A stretch of 6,601 nucleotides of DNA from Pseudomonadota bacterium (lineage in GTDB: Bacteria > Pseudomonadota > Alphaproteobacteria > Sphingomonadales > Sphingomonadaceae). The notes under the pieces were generated by a model. The model was given only the letters and a program-made list of their open reading frames with translations. It was not told the DNA's origin and searched no databases. The position numbers and the translations under genes are program-made. This document shows, one piece after another, positions 1 through 5,515 of the stretch. Every line of letters starts with the position of its first letter. Position 1 is the first letter of the stretch. The stretch covers positions 1 to 6,601 of the forward strand of contig JAEVYW010000092.1 in the NCBI GenBank assembly GCA_023392555.1, written 5' to 3'.

Positions 1-409
1 GCCCAAGGCTCCGAACAACCCGGACCGCTGGTACTTCTGCGAAAGCCACGCGGCCGAGTACAACAAGAACTGGAACTACTTCGCGGGCCTCGACCCCGAG
101 GAAGTAGCGAAGCGCGCGGCGCAGGAAGAGCAGGGGGCCTCGGGCTTCCGCAAGTCCTCGCACTGGCAGTGGGGCGGTCCTGGCGACGGGACCCGCAGCC
201 GCGACGAGATGCGCGCACTCGACGTGCTCGGGCTGGAAAGCGACGCCGACTTCGACGCGGTGAAGGCTTCGTTCCGCAAGCTCGCCAAGGAACATCACCC
301 GGACACGAACGCCGGCAATGCCGAGGCTGCGGAAACATTCCAGAAGGTTCAGGCGGCGTACGACGTCCTGCGCAAGGCCGAGGACCGCAAGAACGGCAAG
401 GCCGTCTAG
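1..409 (+). CDS. J-domain (DnaJ-like) protein, C-terminal part; 5' end outside window
   Basis: The open frame enters from the left edge (first full codon at base 2) and ends at TAG 407-409, giving about 135 residues. The last 65 or so form a J-domain: helix I around ALDVLGLESDADFDAVK, helix II SFRKLAKEHH, the HPD tripeptide that stimulates Hsp70 (DnaK) ATPase, and helix III with AAETFQKVQAAYDVL. The domain is C-terminal, unlike classical DnaJ, and there is no G/F region or substrate domain after it. The upstream part is rich in aromatic residues and contains WYFCESH, a Cys-x-x-His pair that could be half of a zinc site whose other half lies before the window. This suggests a specialised DnaK co-chaperone rather than housekeeping DnaJ. 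An ATG at base 209 would give a bare J-domain, but the frame is open and protein-like upstream, so I read it as internal. The gene overlaps the convergent thioesterase gene by four bases. Confidence 0.85.
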   Translation, partial: PKAPNNPDRWYFCESHAAEYNKNWNYFAGLDPEEVAKRAAQEEQGASGFRKSSHWQWGGPGDGTRSRDEMRALDVLGLESDADFDAVKASFRKLAKEHHPDTNAGNAEAAETFQKVQAAYDVLRKAEDRKNGKAV

Positions 410-828
410 CTGCTCATCATGAAGGTCGCCGCGCTATGGGCGATCGGATGATCCGGATCGCCGCCGTGCGCGACCCCGCGAACGAAGGCGATCTTCTTGG
501 TCAGCTTCACGCACTCGCAGCGCGCGATGACTGTCTCGCCCTTGAGCGCCGGGCGCATGTAATCGAGCCGAAGGTCGAGCGTGACTACCGGGATGAAGCG
601 GTTAAGCGCCTGCCACACTGATCCACCGCTCGTCGTGTCGATCAGGCTGACGATGGCGCCTGACGCAAGGACACCGGTTTCCGGAACGCCGACCAGCTCT
701 TCCCGCCAAGGGAGGCTGAGCTCCAGCCAGTTCGGACCAGCATCGCGATAATCCAGGCCAAGCGCGCGACCGTGGCCGACCTTGCGCGCCATGCCGATGA
801 AACGCTTTGGGTCGAAGCCCTCGCTCAT
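406..828 (-). CDS. PaaI-type hotdog-fold thioesterase family protein
   Basis: The 140-residue protein has the length and pattern of the PaaI/YdiI group of acyl-CoA thioesterases, which hydrolyse acyl-CoA thioesters in the cytoplasm. The central hotdog helix is around residues 52-72 (GVLASGAIVSLIDTTSG), followed by strands with VVTLDLRLDYMRPA and a final strand ending SAATFMMSS. Asp64 sits where the family usually has its conserved acidic residue. The usual HGG before the helix is replaced here by Ala-Ser-Gly (55-57), so the catalytic mechanism or substrate may differ from classical PaaI. The substrate cannot be predicted. The ATG at 828-826 shares ATGA with the sufE stop and has no clear ribosome binding site, which suggests translational coupling to sufE. 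Its stop (406-408) overlaps the J-domain gene's stop in the palindrome CTAG. Confidence 0.85.
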   Translation of the reverse strand: MSEGFDPKRFIGMARKVGHGRALGLDYRDAGPNWLELSLPWREELVGVPETGVLASGAIVSLIDTTSGGSVWQALNRFIPVVTLDLRLDYMRPALKGETVIARCECVKLTKKIAFVRGVAHGGDPDHPIAHSAATFMMSS

Positions 829-1235
829 ACCGCAAGCCGTTCGGCGGTCTGGCGGACGAGCGCGATCATGTTCGGAACGCCCTGGGTACGGTTCGCGCTG
901 AGATGCTTGCTCAGCTCGAACGGGGCCAGCTCCGCCGCGACATCAAGCTTGGCAATCTCCTCAGCCGGCTTGTCCTGCACCGCCGACAGCACAAGCGCGA
1001 CGATGCCCTTGGTGATCGCCGCATTGCTGTCGGCAAGGAAGTGCAGGCGGTCGCCTTCCGTGGTCGGGTAAAGCCAGACGGACGCGGAGCAGCCGCGAAC
1101 CTTCGTAGCTTCCGTCTTCAGTGCATCGGGCATCGGATCGAGCTGACGGCCGAGGTCGATCAGCAGGCGATAACGGTCTTCGCCTTCGAGAAGCTCATAC
1201 TCGTCGAATATGTCGTGGAGCGGGGGAAGTGCCAT
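825..1235 (-). CDS. sufE: SufE family cysteine desulfurase sulfur acceptor
   Basis: SufE proteins take persulfide sulfur from the cysteine desulfurase SufS and pass it to the SufBCD scaffold for iron-sulfur cluster assembly in the cytoplasm. The 136 residues match the family in length. Visible marks are the N-terminal helix IFDEYELLEGEDRYRLLIDLG, the stretch LKTEATKVRGCSASVWL with the acceptor Cys49 in its VRGC loop, and the later HLSANRTQGVPNM segment before the last helix. Other suf genes are not in the window, so the gene sits apart from a suf operon here; a CsdE-like or stand-alone SufE role is possible. The chosen ATG (1235-1233) fits the family's usual N-terminus but lacks a good Shine-Dalgarno sequence. 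The gene follows the 80-aa membrane protein gene by 35 bases on the same strand and overlaps the thioesterase start by ATGA, so those two are almost certainly one transcript. Confidence 0.9.
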   Translation of the reverse strand: MALPPLHDIFDEYELLEGEDRYRLLIDLGRQLDPMPDALKTEATKVRGCSASVWLYPTTEGDRLHFLADSNAAITKGIVALVLSAVQDKPAEEIAKLDVAAELAPFELSKHLSANRTQGVPNMIALVRQTAERLAV

Positions 1236-1270
1236 TCTGGCCGCGGACTAGCAGGCCCGCACGCACGCTT

Positions 1271-1513
1271 CTAGCGGTCGCGAAGCTCTTCGATCTGGCG
1301 CGACAGGCTGTTTTCCTTGTCCACGGTGATCCGCTCGAGGACCTTGAGCCGTTCTTTCAGCTCCGCAACCTCCTCGCGGAGGCGGAGGTTTTCGGCCTGT
1401 TGCTGAGGCTCGCCTTCGATCCGGTCGCGCCGCGAATGTCCATATTTGGCCCTGAGCACCGACGCGATCATCACCGCGACGACGATGACCGCGACCATCT
1501 CAAACGGATTCAT
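1271..1513 (-). CDS. small membrane-anchored coiled-coil protein, PspB/PspC-tail-like (80 aa)
   Basis: I cannot assign a named family to this 80-residue protein. It has one N-terminal membrane segment (about residues 5-20, EMVAVIVVAVMIASVL) and a basic stretch after it (RAKYGHSRRDR), which predicts a cytoplasmic C-terminal part. A charged heptad-like coiled coil follows from about residue 37 to the end. Its last 25 residues (RLKVLERITVDKEN...QIEELRDR) match the ends of the two proteins encoded just upstream and of PspC. That resemblance and its position last in the psp run suggest a Psp membrane partner, which is inference. The start at 1513 overlaps the preceding gene's stop as ATGA, and GGAG (1527-1524) lies ten bases before it. 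It lacks the AEKAAQYA block of its two neighbours, so it is the most diverged of the three extras. Confidence 0.8.
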   Translation of the reverse strand: MNPFEMVAVIVVAVMIASVLRAKYGHSRRDRIEGEPQQQAENLRLREEVAELKERLKVLERITVDKENSLSRQIEELRDR

Positions 1514-1800
1514 TGAATCTGGTCTCCACTTTCAATTCGCGCGCGATCCCGAAGAGCCTCGATCTGGGCCGCGGTCTGCGCGCCCCCATCAGTGACGATT
1601 TGCTCGACGACGCGCAACCGCGCTTCGATCCGCTCGACGTGCGCAGCATATTGGGCGGCCTTTTCGGCCGTCTGGTCGGCGATCAGCTGGCTCATTCGCT
1701 CCTTGTGCTGAAGCCAGCGTTGGAACGCGCTGAAGAGAAGCCCGCCGCCAACCGGGATCGCGACGACGATCGCAAAGAAGATCAGCAATGAAAGGGGCAC
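1510..1800 (-). CDS. small membrane-anchored coiled-coil protein, PspB-like paralogue (96 aa)
   Basis: The 96-residue protein has a hydrophobic N-terminal segment (about residues 3-26, with Pro16 and a GGG turn), then a helical, charged region likely to be a cytoplasmic coiled coil. Two blocks are shared almost word for word with the 100-aa protein encoded upstream: AEKAAQYA (residues 45-52) and VTDGGxxTAAQIEALRD (69-85). The end also resembles the tails of PspC and the 80-aa protein. The layout, a short membrane anchor followed by a helix with a VExIVTD-type end, is that of PspB, so I infer a PspB-like role in envelope stress sensing or PspA recruitment. The start is GTG (1800-1798), supported by AGGAGG five bases upstream. 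Its stop overlaps the next gene's ATG as ATGA. Confidence 0.82.
   Translation of the reverse strand: MPLSLLIFFAIVVAIPVGGGLLFSAFQRWLQHKERMSQLIADQTAEKAAQYAAHVERIEARLRVVEQIVTDGGAQTAAQIEALRDRARIESGDQIQ
1557..1596. repeat. diverged direct repeat, copy 1 (within the 96-aa gene)
   Basis: This 40-base segment matches 1893-1932 at 34 of 40 positions with no gaps, by my hand alignment. It encodes the VTDGG...TAAQIEAL tail. Similarity persisting in the DNA as well as the protein indicates a tandem gene duplication rather than convergence on a coiled-coil pattern. Confidence 0.7.
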
Positions 1801-1805
1801 AGCAA

Positions 1806-1811
1806 CCTCCT
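1806..1811 (-). promoter_or_regulatory. strong Shine-Dalgarno that fixes the GTG start of the 96-aa gene
   Basis: On the minus strand these bases read AGGAGG and lie five bases before GTG at 1800. This is the best ribosome binding site in the cluster. It decides in favour of the GTG rather than an internal start, and it suggests this protein is translated well even though the gene is fifth in the run. Confidence 0.75.
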
Positions 1812-1827
1812 CGGATCAGCTGCAAGC

Positions 1828-2130
1828 TTAGCTGAGCTTCTCGCGCTCGGCTCGCTCGATCGGCGACGGAAGACGGTCCAGATCGCGCAATGCCTCGATC
1901 TGCGCCGCGGTATGGACGCCGCCATCGGTGACCAGCTTCTCAAGTACGCGAACTCGCTGTTCAAGCTGGGTGTTGCTCGTCGCGTACTGCGCGGCTTTCT
2001 CCGCCGCGATCGCCATTTCCACGTCGAGGCGCTTTTCCTTCAGCGTGAAGTAGCGCCGGGCGAGATAGAGCAGGAACATCGTGGGCAGCAGAATGGTGAT
2101 CAACAAGGCCATTACGTCGCCAGGTTGCAT
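1828..2130 (-). CDS. small membrane-anchored coiled-coil protein, PspB-like paralogue (100 aa)
   Basis: The protein has an N-terminal membrane segment at about residues 7-24 (MALLITILLPTMFLLYLA) followed by RRYFTLKEKR, which places the rest in the cytoplasm by the positive-inside rule. Residues 30-83 look helical and charged, with AEKAAQYA (43-50) and VTDGGxxTAAQIEALRD (67-83) shared with the 96-aa protein. Beyond the motif it has its own polar tail (LDRLPSPIERAEREKLS). The family has no name I recognise. Anchor, helix and motif order resemble PspB, and the gene follows pspC by 14 bases, so membership in the Psp membrane complex is the most natural guess. The ATG at 2130 is preceded by a G-rich GAGGGGGA stretch. 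After its TAA, 27 bases separate it from the next start. Confidence 0.82.
   Translation of the reverse strand: MQPGDVMALLITILLPTMFLLYLARRYFTLKEKRLDVEMAIAAEKAAQYATSNTQLEQRVRVLEKLVTDGGVHTAAQIEALRDLDRLPSPIERAEREKLS
1893..1932. repeat. diverged direct repeat, copy 2 (within the 100-aa gene)
   Basis: This is the partner of 1557-1596, in the same orientation and the same reading frame, with six mismatches over 40 bases. The copies begin 336 bases apart, about one gene length, as expected after duplication of a whole small gene. Confidence 0.7.
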
Positions 2131-2144
2131 TGGAATTCCCCCTC

Positions 2145-2534
2145 TTAGCGAAGTTGCTCGATCTCGCGGGCGAGCGAGCGGTTTTCGGTCGTTACGTAGC
2201 TTTCGACGTCGCCCAGGCGGCGGTCGATGTCCTTCAGGCGCAGGCGGATGTCACGCGCCGTGCGGGTCGGCGAGGTCCTGACCTGGCGCCAGAACTGCTG
2301 CTCCTCGACGTCCGTCATCTCCAGCTCGCGCGGTTTGTTCGGCGCGATGAAGCCGGCGATGAAGTAGACAGGCAGGATCGATCCGCTGCTCAGGAAAAAG
2401 GCGGCGACCATTGCGATCCGGACCAGCGCCACATCGAAACCGGTGTAGTCGGCGATGCCGGCGCAAATGCCCATGACCTTGCCGTTGCGCTTGTCACGAT
2501 AGAAGCGTGTGCGGCTCGGAGGCTGATAGGCCAT
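2145..2534 (-). CDS. pspC: PspC, phage-shock envelope stress membrane protein
   Basis: PspC is an inner-membrane sensor that, with PspB, pulls PspA away from PspF when the envelope is damaged. The 129 residues contain a PspC domain at about 8-66: FYRDKRNGKVMGICAGIADY, then LVRIAMVAAFFLSSGS and a hydrophobic segment ending GFIAPNKP. A cytoplasmic helical tail follows (FWRQVRTSPTRTARDIRLR), ending in RRLGDVESYVTTENRSL and EIEQLR. That end is typical of PspC and is also the motif shared with the small proteins downstream. I chose ATG 2534 because GGGAGA (2546-2541) lies six bases before it. A GTG at 2540 would add two residues and overlap the pspB stop, but it directly abuts the Shine-Dalgarno. 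With the ATG, the gap to pspB is two bases. Confidence 0.93.
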   Translation of the reverse strand: MAYQPPSRTRFYRDKRNGKVMGICAGIADYTGFDVALVRIAMVAAFFLSSGSILPVYFIAGFIAPNKPRELEMTDVEEQQFWRQVRTSPTRTARDIRLRLKDIDRRLGDVESYVTTENRSLAREIEQLR

Positions 2535-2536
2535 CG

Positions 2537-2860
2537 TCACTCTCCCGTGCGGACGCGGCTGCGGCTGCGGCTGCTGCCGGTCGAGGCGCGAACCTCGGCG
2601 AGCTCGTCCTCGATCCGCGCAGTCGAGTCAGGCAGGCACTGCTGGCGCCAGTTGGGATTTTCGGCGGTCATGATGCGCTCGATCGAGCACATCCGGTCGT
2701 CGAGCCGGCGGGCAAGATCGTAAAGCTCGTCGAGAAGCTTCTCGTCGGCGTTGGTGATCGTCGCTGATTGCTTCCACTTGGTCATGTAATGGAACACCAG
2801 CCAGGGCAGGCCGATGAATAATGTGATCATGACGATCGCGGGAACGATAATCTCTTCCAT
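2537..2860 (-). CDS. pspB: PspB, phage-shock membrane protein, with C-terminal extension
   Basis: PspB partners PspC in the membrane to sense stress and relieve PspA inhibition of PspF. At 107 residues it is longer than enterobacterial PspB (about 74). Residues 3-24 form the membrane anchor (IIVPAIVMITLFIGLPWLVFHY, with the family's Pro-Trp and His-Tyr), followed by a basic KWK and a cytoplasmic helix LLDELYDLARRLDDRM. The PspB hallmark SIERIMTAENPNWRQQ is at about 59-74. After it comes an extra stretch of about 33 residues with a short acidic helix (ARIEDELAEVRA) and a Ser/Arg-rich end (SSRSRSRVRTGE), which I do not recognise. The ATG at 2860 lies seven bases after the pspA stop, preceded by AAGG. 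The pspA-pspB-pspC order supports the assignment. Confidence 0.9.
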   Translation of the reverse strand: MEEIIVPAIVMITLFIGLPWLVFHYMTKWKQSATITNADEKLLDELYDLARRLDDRMCSIERIMTAENPNWRQQCLPDSTARIEDELAEVRASTGSSRSRSRVRTGE

Positions 2861-2866
2861 CGAACC

Positions 2867-3535
2867 TTATTCCCCTTTGCGCTTCAGCGCAGCTTTCATG
2901 GCTTCGAGCTCCGCTTCGACCTTGTCGGAGGCCTGCAGGTCGGCAATTTCTTCCTCGAGGCTCTTCGGTCCCGTCATGCCCAGCGCATCGGCGCGGCCTT
3001 CGGCGAAGTCGGCACGGCGCTCGAGAAGCTCGAACTTGCCGAATGCGTCCTCGGTGCGGCCGCCATTCAGCACTTCGCGAGCCTTGGCGCGGGCGACGGC
3101 ACTTTCGAGGCGGGTCGCAATCGCATTCTGCCGGGCGCGTGCCTCGCGCAATTTGCCCTGCAGCTTGGCGATGTCGGCTTCATAGCTCTTAAGCGCTTCA
3201 TCAATCAGGTCGATCTCGGCTTTCAGGCCCTCGGCCATATCGGCCGCCTTCTGGCGCTCGATCAACGCCGCTTTGGCGAGGTCCTCGCGATCCTTCGATA
3301 GAGCGAGCTCGGCCTTTTCGGTCCAGCTCGTCTGAAGCTCCTCGAGGCGCTTGAGCGCCCGGCGCATTTCCTTGCCGTCGGCGATCGACCGAGCTGCGCT
3401 CGCCCGGACCTCGACCAAGGTCTCCTCCATCTCGAGGATGATCATTCGGATCATCCGCGCCGGATCTTCCGCGCGGTCGAGCAGCTCCGTCATGTTTGCT
3501 GCGAATATGTCCCTCGTCCGAGAGAATATGCCCAT
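2867..3535 (-). CDS. pspA: PspA, phage-shock protein A (IM30/ESCRT-III family)
   Basis: PspA binds PspF and silences it in unstressed cells. On membrane damage it assembles on the inner membrane to limit proton leakage. The 222 residues equal the usual length. The N-terminal amphipathic helix (MGIFSRTRDIFAANMTELLDRA) is followed by the conserved DPARMIRMIILEMEETLVEVR segment, then long coiled coils (about 55-150) and a short acidic-basic C-terminal helix (SLEEEIADLQ to the end). It is first in the minus-strand run. GGAG (3545-3542) sits six bases before the ATG, and a sigma-54 promoter lies 46 bases upstream of the start codon, so expression should depend on RpoN and PspF. A plastid-type Vipp1 tail is absent, which favours PspA over Vipp1. 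The divergent pspF gene makes this assignment very secure. Confidence 0.96.
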   Translation of the reverse strand: MGIFSRTRDIFAANMTELLDRAEDPARMIRMIILEMEETLVEVRASAARSIADGKEMRRALKRLEELQTSWTEKAELALSKDREDLAKAALIERQKAADMAEGLKAEIDLIDEALKSYEADIAKLQGKLREARARQNAIATRLESAVARAKAREVLNGGRTEDAFGKFELLERRADFAEGRADALGMTGPKSLEEEIADLQASDKVEAELEAMKAALKRKGE

Positions 3536-3580
3536 TTCAAACTCCGCAATCGTGATCAGGCCCTGTACGGCTTCTAACTA

Positions 3581-3596
3581 TACAAGTCCCGTGCCA
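3581..3596 (-). promoter_or_regulatory. sigma-54 (RpoN) promoter of the pspA operon
   Basis: On the minus strand the bases read TGGCAC, five bases GGGAC, then TTGTA. With the preceding C and following G this matches the -24/-12 consensus YTGGCACG-N4-TTGCW except for T in place of C in the -12 element. The GG-to-GT spacing is exactly that required for sigma-54. Transcription would start near 3570, giving a leader of about 35 bases before pspA. A head-to-head pspF gene encoding a sigma-54 activator strongly supports function. Confidence 0.88.
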
Positions 3597-3616
3597 GTCA
3601 TTCAGATTGACCGGTA

Positions 3617-3669
3617 ATCTGCCAAAAGTTCCAATTTTCTGGGAGAAAACAGCCGAAATATCTTGCCAA
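3617..3669. promoter_or_regulatory. candidate PspF-binding (enhancer) region between pspA and pspF
   Basis: Two near-identical words, ATCTGCCAA (3617-3625) and ATCTTGCCAA (3660-3669), occur in direct orientation with their GCCAA cores 44 bases apart, close to four helical turns. They lie about 25-75 bases upstream of the -24 element, where PspF enhancer sites are expected, and inside the untranslated leader of pspF, where binding could also repress pspF. The sequence between them is AT-rich for this genome. The assignment to PspF is inference from position only. Confidence 0.3.
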
Positions 3670-3699
3670 CTCATGGGCTTTGACACCAACTGTCGGCGA

Positions 3700-4746
<1,047 letters not shown>

Positions 4747-4781
4747 TCGGCACTGGAATTACGGCCGCGAAACGGTAAAGG

Positions 4782-4797
4782 CGGCGCGAGAGCGCTG
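4782..4797 (+). other. small GC-rich hairpin between pspF and sodB
   Basis: CGGCGC and GCGCTG flank a GAGA tetraloop, giving a six-pair stem with one G-U pair. GNRA-type loops of this kind are stable in RNA. It lies 36 bases after the pspF stop and could end or pause the pspF transcript or protect its 3' end. No U-tract follows, so a standard intrinsic terminator is not supported. The rest of the 115-base gap shows no promoter I would defend. Confidence 0.3.
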
Positions 4798-4846
4798 AAG
4801 CGTGGAGCGACTGTTGCCCGTTCGGCGTTAATCAGGCGAACCTTTC

Positions 4847-4853
4847 AAGGAGA
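4847..4853 (+). promoter_or_regulatory. strong Shine-Dalgarno of sodB
   Basis: AAGGAGA lies eight bases before ATG 4862, close to the ideal anti-16S match and spacing. It fixes the sodB start and fits a highly translated housekeeping enzyme. Confidence 0.8.
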
Positions 4854-4861
4854 CGACCGCC

Positions 4862-5515
4862 ATGGCTTTCCAGCTGCCCGAACTTCCCTACGCCAAGGAC
4901 TCACTTGCGCCGCATATCTCTGCGGAAACGCTCGAGTTTCACTGGGGCAAGCATCACCGCACCTATGTCACGAAGACCAACGACATGATCGCCGACAAGG
5001 CGAACCTGTCGGGCGCTTCGCTCGTCGACGTGATCCGTTCGGCGCGGGACAACGGCGACAACAAGCTGTTCAACAACAGCGCGCAGCTCTGGAATCACAG
5101 CTTCTTCTGGCAGTGCCTGTCGCCTGAGCAGCAGCAGCCGTCGGGCCGCCTCGCGCAGCTCATCAACGACGATTTCGGCGGCGTCGAGCCGATGCTTCAG
5201 AAGCTGGGCGACGAAGCGGTCAACCACTTCTCCAATGGCTGGGCCTGGCTCGTTCTCGACCGCGACCAGTTGAAGATCACTTCGCTGCACGATGCCGATA
5301 CGCCGCTGGTGCACGAGGGCATGGTTCCGCTGTTCACGCTCGATGTGTGGGAGCACGCTTATTACATCGATTACCGCAACGAGCGTCCGCGCTTCGTGAC
5401 GTCGGTGCTGTCGAATATCGTCAACTGGGACTTCGTCGCCCAGAACCTCGATGGTCAGGGTGCAGCCCGCGCCGACCAGGAAGGCGCTTCGGCGACGGCC
5501 GAAGCTACGACTTGA
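4862..5515 (+). CDS. sodB: superoxide dismutase, iron type
   Basis: The enzyme converts superoxide to oxygen and hydrogen peroxide in the cytoplasm; no signal peptide is present. All four metal ligands are visible: His27 (FHWGKHH), His79 ([13 protein letters not shown]), Asp161 and His165 ([12 protein letters not shown]). Gln75 in NNSAQ occupies the position where Fe-type enzymes carry the active-site glutamine, while Mn-type enzymes usually supply it from the second domain, so iron (or cambialistic) use is likely. The N-terminal helical hairpin spans about 1-90 and the alpha/beta domain about 95-198. The 217 residues exceed the usual 190-200 because of a polar Ala/Thr-rich tail after DFVAQNLDG that looks unstructured. 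The gene follows pspF by 115 bases on the same strand but has its own strong ribosome binding site and is probably separately transcribed. Its last 11 bases overlap the convergent permease gene. Confidence 0.96.
   Translation: MAFQLPELPYAKDSLAPHISAETLEFHWGKHHRTYVTKTNDMIADKANLSGASLVDVIRSARDNGDNKLFNNSAQLWNHSFFWQCLSPEQQQPSGRLAQLINDDFGGVEPMLQKLGDEAVNHFSNGWAWLVLDRDQLKITSLHDADTPLVHEGMVPLFTLDVWEHAYYIDYRNERPRFVTSVLSNIVNWDFVAQNLDGQGAARADQEGASATAEATT

Noticed and set aside
1243..1260. Six-pair hairpin (GCGGAC/GCCCGC around TAGCAG) between the 80-aa gene and sufE as a terminator
   Set aside because: The stem is short with a G-U pair and no U-tract follows on the minus strand. It might affect sufE translation, but a terminator is not supported.
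807..1274. Plus-strand open frame of 155 codons opposite sufE
   Set aside because: The minus-strand frame is a full SufE with its catalytic cysteine; the plus-strand translation is Arg-rich without recognisable features.
2538..2540. GTG start for PspC overlapping the pspB stop as GTGA
   Set aside because: The Shine-Dalgarno GGGAGA touches this GTG directly, whereas ATG 2534 has a six-base spacer.
3679..3684. Perfect TTGACA as a sigma-70 -35 box for pspF
   Set aside because: No acceptable -10 follows at 16-18 bases, and transcription from it would begin after the preferred ATG.
3607..3699. N-terminal extension of PspF from TTG 3607 or ATG 3673
   Set aside because: The added residues do not resemble PspF, TTG is a rare start, and the stretch overlaps the expected enhancer region. 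The family-like N-terminus begins at 3700, though ATG 3673 cannot be fully excluded.
4804..4842. Sigma-70-type promoter for sodB (TTGCCC or GTTAAT elements)
   Set aside because: No pair of boxes with correct spacing is convincing; alphaproteobacterial promoters are too loose to call by eye here.
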